Assembly (NCBI RefSeq): GCF_021608225.1
Contig: NZ_JAKIJS010000003.1
Coordinates: 1-64,000, forward strand
Length of the DNA: 64,000 bases
Origin: Pseudalkalibacillus berkeleyi
Lineage (GTDB): Bacteria; Bacillota; Bacilli; Bacillales; Fictibacillaceae
Direction: 5' to 3'
The notes below the pieces were generated by a model. It saw only the letters and a program-made list of their open reading frames with translations. It ran no database searches and had not been told where the DNA came from. Position 1 is the first letter of the stretch. Each line of letters starts with the position of its first letter. Below, one piece after another: positions 41,055 to 50,146 of this stretch. The position numbers and the translations under genes are program-made.

Positions 41055-43694
41055 TTATAAGTAGGAGGTTCTACGGTATTTTCGTTCAGTAAGTAACCGC
41101 TTCTGTTTCTTGTTCTCCTTAAAGAAATGCTCAATTGAACTGAAAGAATCGTACAGGAACAACAGCAAGTCCCCAGGTCTAGACGTTTCCCAGGCAACCT
41201 GAAAAGCTTTACGTTCATCCAATTCAAGGATTCGCCGATCGGATGGGATTTTATCAGATAAAACTTCCTCTAATATCGATGCCACTTCTTTCGGCTTTCG
41301 TCCTCGTAAATTTCCGTCCTCTTTAATGACTACGATATGCGTTTCCTTCCCAATGATCTCTCCCATATTACGGATATCTTCATCCAAACGGTCTCCAGGT
41401 GCTGACACAGCCGTTATGATCCGCTCACATGGAATTGAGCGAATCGTATCATAAACAGCCTTCAATCCAGCCGTATTATGGGCATAATCAACGATGATCG
41501 TTCTTCCCTCTTGGTCGATTTTATTAAAGCGGCCAGGGCTTTGTAGGAAATCAGGAAAGAATGTTAATACTTTTTTACATAGACGCTCATCTGATACACC
41601 TAATAAGTGTGCAGATGCTAATGCTTGTAGTAGATTGCTGACGTTATGCTTTGCATGTCCATTGAACGTAATCGGAATATCAGCATACTTCATTAACCGC
41701 ATGGTTTGTCCGTCTTTCGCATGAACAATCCAGTCTTCATCAACATACCAACATTCCCCATGCTTACTCACATGTTTTTGAATAATTGGGTTGTCTGCTG
41801 TCATTGACGTGTATACGATCGAACCCTTCGTATAACCTGCCATTTCTGCAACTGCAGCGTCGTCTGCATTCAGTATGCAGTACCCATCAGGATGTACGAT
41901 TTCGGGAATCAGACGCTTCAGCTTAATGAGTTCCTCTAACGTTTCAATGCCGTCGAGTCCGAGGTGATCTTCCGAAACATTCGTCACGATCCCGACGTCA
42001 CAGTAACGAAAAGCCGTCCCTTCCCGTAACATGCCCCCACGAGCAGTTTCTAAAACGGCTGCATCTACTTCAGGATGATTAAGTACTTTACGAGCACTTA
42101 CAGGACCACTGCAGTCGCCTTTGTCTATGCATTGCTTCCCAATATAAACCCCATCAGAGTGCGCCATACCCACGATTTTCCCTTTCTGTTGCAGAAAGTG
42201 TGAGATTAATCGGACTGTTGTCGTTTTCCCATTTGTTCCAGTCACTGCAACAGTTGGTATAGCCGCATCGCGATAATCTTCAAAAAGATAATCAACGATG
42301 GCTCCTCCTACATCTCTCGGTGTTCCAGAACTAGGGTGATGATGCATTCTGATTCCAGGGGCTGCATTTACCTCAAGCACTGCTGCTCGACCTGGCTTGT
42401 ATTCAGCGTTAATATCCTCAATAATCATATCAACCCCTGCGATGTCTAGACCAATCGTCTTCGCTGAGCTTTCTGCAATTGTACGATAAGAAGGGTGAAC
42501 CTCATCTGTGACATCAATAGCAAGACCACCTGTAGACAAATTGGCATTCCCTAACAAATGAATGACTTGTCCATTTTCAATAATCGAATGAAAGTCTAAG
42601 CCCGCATGCTTCAGGTATTGTTGAACTGATTCATTCATCGGTATTTTCGTCATTGGCTTTTCATGCCCGTTCCCTCTTAATGGGTTTTCGTTCTCTTTTT
42701 CAATCAAGGTCTTGATGGTATCTTTTCCGTTACCAATGACATAAGGAGGTAAACGGAGACTGACTGCAACCATCTTTCCATCTACAATGGTGAATCTGTA
42801 ATCATCTCCAGAATAATAACGCTCTACAATGAGCTGGTCGGTGTTTTTATGCTGTGCGTAGGCAAGCTTTAACTCCTGAATGCTACGGATATTTGTACAA
42901 ACCCCTTGTCCTTGCCTGCCATTAATCGGTTTAATGACCAATGGGAACCCTAAAGACTCAGCTTCTTCTAATAGTTCTTCTTCTGTTGTAATGACGCTGC
43001 CTTCAGGTACGGGTAGACTAACACCTTTTAACATCGATTTCGTCATTTCTTTATCACATGCATATTCGACGGATAAGAATGAGGTCTGACTGGACATCGT
43101 CGCTTCCATTCTCTTCTGTTTTCGCCCTGTACCCAGTTGTAGGACACACTCATCGCCGAGTTGTTGAACGGGAATTTTACGTTCATATGCGGCATGATAT
43201 AACGCCTCAGTACTCGGTCCCAGTTTATTTGCATAATATAGATCTTCAATTTTCTTGATAAAAGGATCTAGAGAAATTGCTTGTCCGTCCAAAACAGCAT
43301 AAACAATCTCCATCGCTGCTTCGAATGCATAAATTCCTGATTTCTTCTCTTCATATCGATAGGTTACATAGTAGATCCCTTTACGATCACTGGTAACGGT
43401 TTTCCCTCGCTTCACATCTATACCCGCAAGAGACTGGAGTTCAATCGCCATATGCTCAAGAATGTGCCCCATCCAAGTCCCTTCTTTCAAACGCTCGACA
43501 AATCCACCCTCATAACCGCGTGAACACGTATGAGTATACAAGGTTGGCATCGTTTCTAGTAGCCGGTCTGTAAAATGCGGAATTTCGTTTGACGGCATCT
43601 CCTCAAATTTTCCAATGTCTAACTCAAGCCAAATCGTCGGTTTATAACTATAATAATTGGGCCCGGTTAGATACTTTACTTTGTTGATTTTCAT
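41055..43694 (-). CDS. cphA: Cyanophycin synthetase
   Basis: An 879-residue two-domain ligase that polymerises aspartate and arginine into the storage polymer cyanophycin. Order: N-terminal domain (1-160), ATP-grasp domain (about 215-475; PLVIKPINGRQGQGV, VLEVNAAPGIRMHHH) and Mur ligase-like domain (about 480-860; VTGTNGKTTTVRLI, NVSEDHLG). Length is normal. Its start overlaps the cyanophycinase stop by four bases, so synthesis and breakdown enzymes are coexpressed. Confidence 0.96.
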   Translation of the reverse strand: MKINKVKYLTGPNYYSYKPTIWLELDIGKFEEMPSNEIPHFTDRLLETMPTLYTHTCSRGYEGGFVERLKEGTWMGHILEHMAIELQSLAGIDVKRGKTVTSDRKGIYYVTYRYEEKKSGIYAFEAAMEIVYAVLDGQAISLDPFIKKIEDLYYANKLGPSTEALYHAAYERKIPVQQLGDECVLQLGTGRKQKRMEATMSSQTSFLSVEYACDKEMTKSMLKGVSLPVPEGSVITTEEELLEEAESLGFPLVIKPINGRQGQGVCTNIRSIQELKLAYAQHKNTDQLIVERYYSGDDYRFTIVDGKMVAVSLRLPPYVIGNGKDTIKTLIEKENENPLRGNGHEKPMTKIPMNESVQQYLKHAGLDFHSIIENGQVIHLLGNANLSTGGLAIDVTDEVHPSYRTIAESSAKTIGLDIAGVDMIIEDINAEYKPGRAAVLEVNAAPGIRMHHHPSSGTPRDVGGAIVDYLFEDYRDAAIPTVAVTGTNGKTTTVRLISHFLQQKGKIVGMAHSDGVYIGKQCIDKGDCSGPVSARKVLNHPEVDAAVLETARGGMLREGTAFRYCDVGIVTNVSEDHLGLDGIETLEELIKLKRLIPEIVHPDGYCILNADDAAVAEMAGYTKGSIVYTSMTADNPIIQKHVSKHGECWYVDEDWIVHAKDGQTMRLMKYADIPITFNGHAKHNVSNLLQALASAHLLGVSDERLCKKVLTFFPDFLQSPGRFNKIDQEGRTIIVDYAHNTAGLKAVYDTIRSIPCERIITAVSAPGDRLDEDIRNMGEIIGKETHIVVIKEDGNLRGRKPKEVASILEEVLSDKIPSDRRILELDERKAFQVAWETSRPGDLLLFLYDSFSSIEHFFKENKKQKRLLTERKYRRTSYL

Positions 43695-44518
43695 TGGGCT
43701 GTTCCCTTCTCTTTCATAATTAACTGGCGCTTCTCCATGTCAAATTGATAGCCTTTTGCGATAGAATGTAACGATACACCTGCAATGGTAACTTCATCAC
43801 TTTCTGCTTCATCAGCAATATCGACAAATGAAAGCTTACAGCCATCAATCACAGTAACTGAATGTTCACCAATGACCTCGAAGTATTTCCCCCCATCTTT
43901 TACCCATATCGCAGTATTTTCATCAATACCAACGCCTATGATTTGTGGGTTCTGAGCGATTGCATATAATAAACGCCCAAATCGGGCTCGTTGTGAAAAG
44001 TGTTGGTCGATGACGACATCTTCTAGGAAACCAAATCCAACTCCGATTTCTACGTTGATTTTGTCGTGCTTAACTTTCGTTTTACCAGAAATAATCATAT
44101 GTCGGCTCATGATAGCTGCACCAGCACTCGTACCAGCAATGATCATTCCATTTTGCCAAGCCTTCTGAACTTCCTTAAAAAAGGTCGTACCTCCGATAAT
44201 ACTCGATAGCCTGTTCTGATCTCCCCCAGTAATGAATAAGGCAGAAAGCGAACTGACCACTTGTGTATACCGGTCTTCTTCCGCTTTAGTACGGGTATCA
44301 ATATGTACGAGCTCTACATTTGAAGCTCCGAGCTTCAGGAACAAATCCCGATACTCCCCACCAACTTCTTCAGGATAGCCCGTTGCTGTTGTCAGCACAC
44401 CAATCGTACCGCCATTTTGTATGGCATCCTGTACGAAGATTGATAAAACTTCTAAGTCGCCTTCTTTATCTTCATTCCCACCTATGATGAACAAATCTCC
44501 ACTACTGTTAGATGTCAC
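43691..44518 (-). CDS. cphB: Cyanophycinase
   Basis: A 275-residue peptidase of family S51 that cuts cyanophycin to beta-Asp-Arg dipeptides. The nucleophile serine is in GTSAGAAIM and the family motifs FIIGGNEDK and FITGGDQNRL are present. A GTG start follows AGGGTGAG by eight bases. It precedes cphA in one transcript. Confidence 0.95.
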   Translation of the reverse strand: MTSNSSGDLFIIGGNEDKEGDLEVLSIFVQDAIQNGGTIGVLTTATGYPEEVGGEYRDLFLKLGASNVELVHIDTRTKAEEDRYTQVVSSLSALFITGGDQNRLSSIIGGTTFFKEVQKAWQNGMIIAGTSAGAAIMSRHMIISGKTKVKHDKINVEIGVGFGFLEDVVIDQHFSQRARFGRLLYAIAQNPQIIGVGIDENTAIWVKDGGKYFEVIGEHSVTVIDGCKLSFVDIADEAESDEVTIAGVSLHSIAKGYQFDMEKRQLIMKEKGTAQ

Positions 44519-44578
44519 GGTTTAACTCACCCTTTAACTTGAAGTGATAACACTTATGAACAATGAAACACGCAAAAT

Positions 44579-44618
44579 CGAAAAATCACCCACTTTTCTA
44601 AAATGAGTGATTTTTACT
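44579..44618. other. Hairpin in the divergent cphB / membrane protein gap
   Basis: AAAAATCAC pairs with GTGATTTTT around a 17-nt loop that has further pairing (CTTTT with AAAAT). It looks like a terminator but lies upstream of both flanking genes, so it may act in a 5' leader or on antisense transcription. Confidence 0.5.
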
Positions 44619-44716
44619 ATTTTATTCATAAAACCGAAGAAATATACTCCCAAGGTAATCAGATAGACTGATGGTGTCAGACACTCTGATACAATAGTGC
44701 TGATGGGGTGATATTT

Positions 44717-45220
44717 GTGAGTGCGCTGATATTGCGTTTTTTGTTTCGTTTGAATGTGTGGAGAAGTACCGGCATTACGATTATACTTTTCATGCCATGG
44801 TTCATTTATATGTTTTCTCGTCCCTATAATCTTTCAACGGCGATTTTATGGGCATATACTGCGCTATCCTGTTTCGTATTAGCTTTTATATTATATATAT
44901 TCTTAAGGTTAATTGGTCGTCTTGGTAGAACAGACATGCGTAGGAAGCTCGTGGTATTCACTCGGGTGTACATACGTTTTCATATCGCTATCGCGCTGAT
45001 AGGCGTTGCTTCGTTGTTCATGCATATGAAATATATGCTCTCAAATGGATGGGCAAGTACATTAACTGGACAACTAGGTTTGGTGGCTGTTGCAGCATTG
45101 GTTGCTCTTCTTGCTACGGGGTACTTGAGAAAGATAAAATCCTCCGGGAAACGCAGGAGATATCACCGTTACGCATCCTACATCTTTCTGCTTATTACAA
45201 TTCTACATATGCTTATTTGA
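44717..45220 (+). CDS. Multi-helix membrane protein, ferric reductase/cytochrome b-like
   Basis: A 167-residue protein with about five transmembrane helices. Histidines in two helices (FHIAIALIGVASLFMHMKY and RYHRYASYIFLLITILHMLI) are spaced as in heme-b binding membrane domains. The GTG at 44717 has GGGGTGA six bases upstream and is preferred over GTG at 44708. A possible promoter with TACAAT (about 44690) and the inverted repeat GTGTC-A-GACAC precede it. Function is inferred only from the helix/His pattern. Confidence 0.7.
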   Translation: MSALILRFLFRLNVWRSTGITIILFMPWFIYMFSRPYNLSTAILWAYTALSCFVLAFILYIFLRLIGRLGRTDMRRKLVVFTRVYIRFHIAIALIGVASLFMHMKYMLSNGWASTLTGQLGLVAVAALVALLATGYLRKIKSSGKRRRYHRYASYIFLLITILHMLI

Positions 45221-45240
45221 GATTAAAGCCGAATTAATAC

Positions 45241-45330
45241 TTATCGTGCATTTATTTGATTTATTGTGCATATATCCAGATTATCGTGCATATATCCAGA
45301 TTATCGTGCATATATCGAAATTATCGTGCA
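45241..45330. repeat. 20-bp periodic array of TTATCGTGCA (five copies)
   Basis: TTATCGTGCA (second copy TTATTGTGCA) starts at 45241, 45261, 45281, 45301 and 45321, an exact 20-bp period. It is the reverse complement of the TGCACGATAA core in the array at 40028-40140, and again lies between convergent genes. Confidence 0.93.
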
Positions 45331-45351
45331 TTTAGCATTTTCAAACACAAA

Positions 45352-45385
45352 AGTACCCTGAGCGTAACTTTTCGCTCAGGGTTTT
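45352..45385. terminator. Terminator of nadE
   Basis: CCCTGAGCG and CGCTCAGGG form a 9-bp stem, with T-rich sequence on both exits. Confidence 0.82.
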
Positions 45386-45399
45386 CAAATTCAATTTAT

Positions 45400-46242
45400 T
45401 TATGCTCTTTGTTTCCACCAGTCGTCATATAGGGTGACTTCACTTTCCCGCTTATGACGGGTTTTCAGATAATGGCTTTCGATCTTTTCCTTCGCCATAG
45501 GTACCACTTCTTTACCTTCTAAATAGCTATCGATTTCATCATAAGAGACTCCAAGTGCTTCTTCATCTGGTAGACCTGGTCGATCATCTTCTAGGTCTGC
45601 GGTCGGCACCTTCGTATACAATGCCTCATCTGCCCCTAATTCCTTCAACAGTTGCTTCCCTTGACGCTTATTTAGGCCAAATAGTGGCGCTATGTCACAA
45701 GCTCCATCACCATGCTTCGTGTAAAATCCTGTGACAGCTTCCGCAGCATGGTCTGTTCCGATGACCAGTAAATTATAGTGCGCAGCTAAATCGTACTGCA
45801 CTTTCATGCGCTCACGTGCTTTCGTGTTCCCTTTCAGAAAATCGCTTAAATCTTCCCCTGTTGCATCTCTATAAGATTGGTACGAAGCATCAACCGCTTC
45901 TTTTATGTTAAAAGTGAGCTTTCGATCAGGTCCAATGAAATCAAGTGCTTTCTGTGCATCATCTTCATCTTTCTGTACACCATACGGTAGTCTCACGGCA
46001 ATGAACGTATAATCTTTTCCAGACTCTGCTCTCATCTCCTCAACTGCTAATTGAGCAAGTTTTCCTGCTAAAGATGAGTCTTGACCTCCACTTATGCCTA
46101 ATACGTAACCTTTCATGCCAGTTGTTTTCGCGTAATCCTTCAACAACCCTACTCTTTTCTGGATTTCTTCAGCTGGGTCAATGGTTGGTTCAACATGTAA
46201 CTTTTGAATAATCTCATTTTGTAACGTTTGTAAGCTCATCAT
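45400..46242 (-). CDS. nadE: Ammonia-dependent NAD synthetase
   Basis: A 280-residue enzyme making NAD from deamido-NAD, ATP and ammonia. The ATP-pyrophosphatase P-loop is [15 protein letters not shown] (49-63), with the [20 protein letters not shown] block typical of the NH3-dependent form; no glutaminase domain is present. Two ATGs occur in tandem. Confidence 0.96.
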   Translation of the reverse strand: MMSLQTLQNEIIQKLHVEPTIDPAEEIQKRVGLLKDYAKTTGMKGYVLGISGGQDSSLAGKLAQLAVEEMRAESGKDYTFIAVRLPYGVQKDEDDAQKALDFIGPDRKLTFNIKEAVDASYQSYRDATGEDLSDFLKGNTKARERMKVQYDLAAHYNLLVIGTDHAAEAVTGFYTKHGDGACDIAPLFGLNKRQGKQLLKELGADEALYTKVPTADLEDDRPGLPDEEALGVSYDEIDSYLEGKEVVPMAKEKIESHYLKTRHKRESEVTLYDDWWKQRA

Positions 46243-46496
46243 TCTCCTCCATCAATAAAGTATGTTTGTCTCTATTTACTTTACCCGAATTTACGCACAT
46301 ACACACTAACCAAGACTATCATCCTATTTAACGAAACAGGATAGCTTATCCGTCAAAATTGTAGTAAATTCGACGTGATATAAGTGGTTCATATGTATCA
46401 TGAGAAAATTTTCCATTAGTGATAGAATTGTATAAATACGATAAGTTTAGCTACTCAAGGGCGGTCGGCACTACACTCGAAAGGGGTGGTGTAACA

Positions 46497-46580
46497 ATGA
46501 CAGTGTTTCAAACGTTGATGGTTACCATCTCGTTTGCCACGTTGATAATCAGCGTATTGTCATTCCCGAATAAAAAATAG
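46497..46580 (+). CDS. Type I toxin, putative holin-like membrane peptide
   Basis: A 27-codon ORF begins MTVFQTLMVTISFATLIISV and ends SFPNKK, one hydrophobic helix with a basic tail, matching the Bacillales putative holin-like toxin family. AAAGGGGTGG lies seven bases before the ATG, and the upstream sequence GGTCGGCACTACACTC is characteristic of this family. CTCAAGG..GGTC (46454-46466) and GACC..CCTTGAG (46580-46592) can pair across the mRNA and hide translation signals. A convergent antisense RNA gene overlaps its 3' end. Confidence 0.85.
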   Translation: MTVFQTLMVTISFATLIISVLSFPNKK

Positions 46581-46706
46581 ACCGTCCTTGAGCATGCACA
46601 CTTAGGTTCCGGTCTACTTTTCGTCCAAGCCGATCCCGCTTAGAGGAACGAGCTTATCGTATGATACGCAGGTGCGCCAACACCTGCGTTTTTTATTTGG
46701 AAATCT
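46570..46706 (-). ncRNA. Antisense RNA antitoxin of the type I module
   Basis: On the minus strand a strong promoter (next entries) would start an RNA near 46706. A hairpin TAGACCG/CGGTCTA (46578-46616) followed by TTTTTTATT ends it near 46570, inside the toxin stop region. The RNA of about 135 nt would be fully complementary to the toxin mRNA 3' part, the layout of TxpA/RatA and BsrG/SR4. Promoter and terminator are seen; activity is inferred. Confidence 0.72.
46666..46699 (+). terminator. Terminator of the toxin mRNA
   Basis: ACGCAGGTG and CACCTGCGT form a 9-bp stem around CGCCAA, followed by TTTTTTATTT on the plus strand. Confidence 0.85.
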
Positions 46707-46712
46707 TTTTTT

Positions 46713-46741
46713 ATTATACCACCACTAGGACAGGTTGTCAT
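46713..46741 (-). promoter_or_regulatory. Promoter of the antisense RNA
   Basis: On the minus strand ATGACA (46736-46741) and a perfect TATAAT (46713-46718) with upstream TGG are 17 bp apart. The rest of the gap to 46885 shows no gene. Confidence 0.8.
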
Positions 46742-46885
46742 TGTATAAGTCATCATAAAGTAGACATTTGTACGAGTATATTTCCCGTCAAACTAACGCA
46801 CGAAACGCATAGTTCAATTTGTCATCTAAATGTAATCTGTTAAACACAATTATTCTATTCTATGCGGTCACGAAAAATTTAGAAG

Positions 46886-47269
46886 TTAAACGCTTTTGTC
46901 GATACACGCGATTAATCTATGCTCAATATCTTCTGCCATATTCGTAATTTCCTCATCATCCACCATCGTTACTAATGAAGTAGGTTTCGGCATACCGATC
47001 TTCGTTTTGTCTCCGTCTTTATAAACGACCATTTTACACGGCAAGAAATAGCCAACCATTACATTTTGGTTCAATACACGTTGTGCTTCTTGAGGATTAC
47101 AGACTTCTAAAATTCTAAAGTCACGATCAAATTCTAGACCTTTTTCATTCAACTTACCTTTCAAATCAAAATTCCATAGGACTCCGAATTTCTCTTCTTT
47201 TAATTGAGCTTCCAATACTTCACTTGCTTCTTCAATATTTTTGTCGGTTTCTACTGTGTAATGGAACAT
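46886..47269 (-). CDS. DUF302 domain protein
   Basis: A 127-residue DUF302 protein (FGVLWNFDLKGKLNEKG, NPQEAQRVLN, FLPCKMVVY). DUF302 proteins bind small ligands or metals in some species and often lie near sulfur or metal genes; the role here is unknown. The ATG at 47269 has GGAGGAGA eight bases upstream; the frame is open back to 47395 but overlaps the preceding gene. Confidence 0.88.
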   Translation of the reverse strand: MFHYTVETDKNIEEASEVLEAQLKEEKFGVLWNFDLKGKLNEKGLEFDRDFRILEVCNPQEAQRVLNQNVMVGYFLPCKMVVYKDGDKTKIGMPKPTSLVTMVDDEEITNMAEDIEHRLIACIDKSV

Positions 47270-47364
47270 GAAAATCATCTCCTCCATAAAAATTCTTTCA
47301 TAATCATATACCCTGCTACGTATTCCGTTATTCCCGTGACTTCCTTTTTTTAAACACGTGTCCT

Positions 47365-48405
47365 CTATTCTGAAAGGATGTTCTTTTCCATCCATTCATA
47401 TGACATCGGTCCAGCCATTTTCTCTATAATGACACCATTTTCATCAAGAACATATGTGGTTGGAATGGTAAAGGCTTGATAAGCCGATGCAACGGCTCCA
47501 TCTTCATCTAATAAAATCGGGAAGTTCATATTGTACGCTTCCTTAAAACGGCGCACATCATTCATTCCCTTTTCGGTATTCGTCAAATTAACAGCTAAAA
47601 TTTCAAGATCTTCATCTTCATACGTATCATAAAACTTCACCATCTCAGGCACTTCTGCCTTACACGGTGGACACCAAGTTGCCCAGAAGTTTACTACGAC
47701 CTTCTTACCCTTTAAATCAGCCAATGAAATCGTTTCATCTTCGCTCGTCTTTAATGAAAAATGGGGCGCACGATTTCCGATCTTTACTCCTACTGAGATG
47801 TCACCTTGAACGTTTGAATCATCTTGAACGACCTGCTTTTGCAATAAATGATTATATACTGACCAACTGATCAATCCAACCAAACCAACTACGATCAATA
47901 ACTTGCCACCGCGGGCAAAACCATGCTGTTTCATTGAAAAAATCAAAAATACAAGTAAGCCAATGATAAAAGTAGATAACTGTAATATTGAAATGTTTAA
48001 TCCAAAGAGCCATTCTGTAATTAGTTTAAAACCCGAACCTACCAAAAAGCCGACTAAAATAGAACTGATTAGTGATTCAGAATAAAGTTGTTTCCGTTTC
48101 GTCTGATAAACGAATAGGGTGATTGAAACGACGAAAGCCAGCAAAACGCCTTTAGCGCCACCCGTAAAATAAAGTAATGCCATTGGATTTTCAATCACAT
48201 AAATTGGTTGGAACAAGGCGATACTCAGCTTCCAAACGAGAATGCCAGTCATAAATACATTGAATAACATATCTACTATTTGTTTCTTGCATTCATGTTC
48301 GTGTAATATCAACCAAACCGTGAATAGGCCAACTATAGCAGCTACGACTAATGTAATCCATTCAGTCCTGAGCACAACCGAGCCGATTTCAAAATAACTC
48401 ATCAT
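47365..48405 (-). CDS. Membrane protein with C-terminal TlpA/ResA-like thioredoxin domain
   Basis: A 346-residue fusion: six or seven membrane helices in residues 1-195, then an extracytoplasmic TlpA-type thioredoxin domain (about 205-345) with active site ATWCPPCKAEVP and cis-Pro in TIPTTYVLD. The membrane part resembles the small multi-helix domains fused to thiol-disulfide proteins. It probably handles disulfides on the outer face. It is upstream of DUF302 in the same direction. Confidence 0.88.
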   Translation of the reverse strand: MMSYFEIGSVVLRTEWITLVVAAIVGLFTVWLILHEHECKKQIVDMLFNVFMTGILVWKLSIALFQPIYVIENPMALLYFTGGAKGVLLAFVVSITLFVYQTKRKQLYSESLISSILVGFLVGSGFKLITEWLFGLNISILQLSTFIIGLLVFLIFSMKQHGFARGGKLLIVVGLVGLISWSVYNHLLQKQVVQDDSNVQGDISVGVKIGNRAPHFSLKTSEDETISLADLKGKKVVVNFWATWCPPCKAEVPEMVKFYDTYEDEDLEILAVNLTNTEKGMNDVRRFKEAYNMNFPILLDEDGAVASAYQAFTIPTTYVLDENGVIIEKMAGPMSYEWMEKNILSE

Positions 48406-48438
48406 TTACCCTCTCATCTCTTTTACATGTGTTAATCA

Positions 48439-49008
48439 TTACGTAAGAGAGGCCGAAAGTCCATACGTCTTTTCATTCTCAAGGATAATAGATGAACGAA
48501 AACCATTTCTGTTCAGGATGTCACTTAATTTCTCAGAAGAAATTCTTTCGTGAGAAGGAGGTCCCATTTTAGGATTTTCTAAAGGCTTCCATTCTAAAAC
48601 AACTAACTTACCATCAGGCTTTAGAATTCTTTTAACCTCAGAAAGAGCTTTCTCTATATGCTCTACCTCATGTATGACAAAGGCGATAAAAGCTAAATCT
48701 ACTTTATCTGAGTCGATATTTATCTCCTCTACCCCACTAACGACATATTCTATGTTAGATGTATTTTCTTGGTCTGCATATTCTTTCAATAGATCTAACA
48801 TTTTCGGTTCGATATCCAAAGCGAATACCTTTTGAGAAGCTTTCGCAAATGGAACGGTGAAATAACCATTTCCTGCTCCAAGATCGGCAATGACATCTCC
48901 CTTATTTATTTCAATGGAACTGATGATTTCATCAGGTGGAAGTAGCTTCTTCCGTTCATCACTAAATAACTTTTCCGCTAATTCTGGATTGAATCGTTTA
49001 TCTGACAA
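48439..49008 (-). CDS. Class I SAM-dependent methyltransferase
   Basis: A 189-residue methyltransferase with motif I VIADLGAGNGYFTVPFAKA, the acidic LDIEPKML strand end and a HEVEHIEKALSEVKRILKPD core of the UbiE/Methyltransf_11 type. A TTG start follows AAGGAG by nine bases. The substrate is unknown. Confidence 0.88.
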   Translation of the reverse strand: MSDKRFNPELAEKLFSDERKKLLPPDEIISSIEINKGDVIADLGAGNGYFTVPFAKASQKVFALDIEPKMLDLLKEYADQENTSNIEYVVSGVEEINIDSDKVDLAFIAFVIHEVEHIEKALSEVKRILKPDGKLVVLEWKPLENPKMGPPSHERISSEKLSDILNRNGFRSSIILENEKTYGLSASLT

Positions 49009-49104
49009 GATCGACCACTCCTTAAGAATAGAAAAACAAGTAAATACATGTTATAATTCCTAGTAATCACATATGAATTAAAAATCGTGGAGGTGTAATT
49101 CAAA

Positions 49105-49281
49105 ATGAGCCTTCTGAAAGAGAATTGTCCCGTTTGTCAGAAAGCATTATTAAGTAAGAGGCAGGGGTTCTTCAATTTGAAGACGATCAAACACTGTCCT
49201 GATCTTCACTTCGAAAAAGAGTACCACCCTGCCTTAGAAACGTATATAGAAACTTACAATGACCTAAGCGTTATCCGCTAA
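49105..49281 (+). CDS. Small Cys-containing protein (58 residues)
   Basis: A 58-codon ORF starts with ATG nine bases after GGAGGTG. The protein begins [20 protein letters not shown] and has CPVC plus [13 protein letters not shown], giving four Cys/His groups that could bind zinc, followed by an acidic helix ([11 protein letters not shown]). I do not recognise the family. Its 3' end overlaps the convergent TauE gene by 11 bp, and it is divergent from the methyltransferase. Confidence 0.7.
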   Translation: MSLLKENCPVCQKALLSKRQGFFNLKTIKHCPDLHFEKEYHPALETYIETYNDLSVIR

Positions 49282-50053
49282 ATACATCCAACCATATTTT
49301 GATGGATGTACCTGCTATAAGTAAGGCAAGAATCCATTGTAAAATCTTTGTGTTCACTCTTTTGCCTGCTTGTGCACCAAGTGGTGAAGCAATTAAGCTT
49401 GCTACAACCATAATCAATGCCGGAATAAGCATCACTTGACCTGTAGAAAGCTTACCAACTGTTGATCCAATTGAAGAGATGAATGTAATTGCCAGTGAGG
49501 TTGCAATCGTCATTCTAGTAGGGATCTTCAATACGACTAGCATGATTGGTACTAAGATAAATGCACCCGCTGCACCAACAATACCTGCACCAATTCCTAC
49601 GACAAATGCGAGGCCAGCTGCTAACCATTTGTTAAACGTGACACTATGCATATCCTGATCATCTAGTCCTTTTTTAGGAATAAACATCATAATAGCAGCA
49701 ATCGTTGCAAGTCCGCCATATACAATGTTGATTCCATCTTCAGATAGTAACTTCGAGCCATATGCACCGATGAAACTACCAAGTAAAATACTCGTACCCA
49801 TATAAATAATTAACGTTTTGTTCAAATATCCACCTTTACGATATGCCCATACACCACCAATGGTAGCAAAGAATACTTGAACAGCACTAATGCCAGAAAC
49901 TTCATGTGATGTAAAAGCTGAGAAACCGAGTAACGCAGGTATATATAAAAGCATTGGATACTTGATGATGGATCCACCGATTCCCACCATTCCGGAAACG
50001 AAGGAGCCAACAAACCCAATTAGGAATATGGTTATCATAAATCCTATTTCCAT
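49271..50053 (-). CDS. TauE/SafE family sulfite or sulfur-anion exporter
   Basis: A 260-residue TSUP protein with eight helices and the duplicated motif seen in [18 protein letters not shown] and [30 protein letters not shown] lies six bases before the ATG. Directly downstream of the persulfide gene cluster but separated from it by a terminator; it probably exports sulfite or thiosulfate formed there (inferred from context). Confidence 0.92.
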   Translation of the reverse strand: MEIGFMITIFLIGFVGSFVSGMVGIGGSIIKYPMLLYIPALLGFSAFTSHEVSGISAVQVFFATIGGVWAYRKGGYLNKTLIIYMGTSILLGSFIGAYGSKLLSEDGINIVYGGLATIAAIMMFIPKKGLDDQDMHSVTFNKWLAAGLAFVVGIGAGIVGAAGAFILVPIMLVVLKIPTRMTIATSLAITFISSIGSTVGKLSTGQVMLIPALIMVVASLIASPLGAQAGKRVNTKILQWILALLIAGTSIKIWLDVFSG

Positions 50054-50079
50054 GTTTCATCACCCTCCTATTTCTATCA

Positions 50080-50120
50080 AATAGAAAAGGGGCTGCCATT
50101 CTGTGAAGGCCAGCCCCTTA
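50080..50120 (-). terminator. Terminator of the sulfur operon
   Basis: On the minus strand AAGGGGCTG pairs with CAGCCCCTT, followed by TTCTATTT. Confidence 0.78.
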
Positions 50121-50146
50121 AATTGTGTTTCATTCTGGTTGGCTTC

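Noticed and set aside
46497-46580. Phage holin
   Set aside because: No lysis or phage genes are nearby, and the flanking antisense RNA and conserved leader fit a chromosomal type I toxin better.
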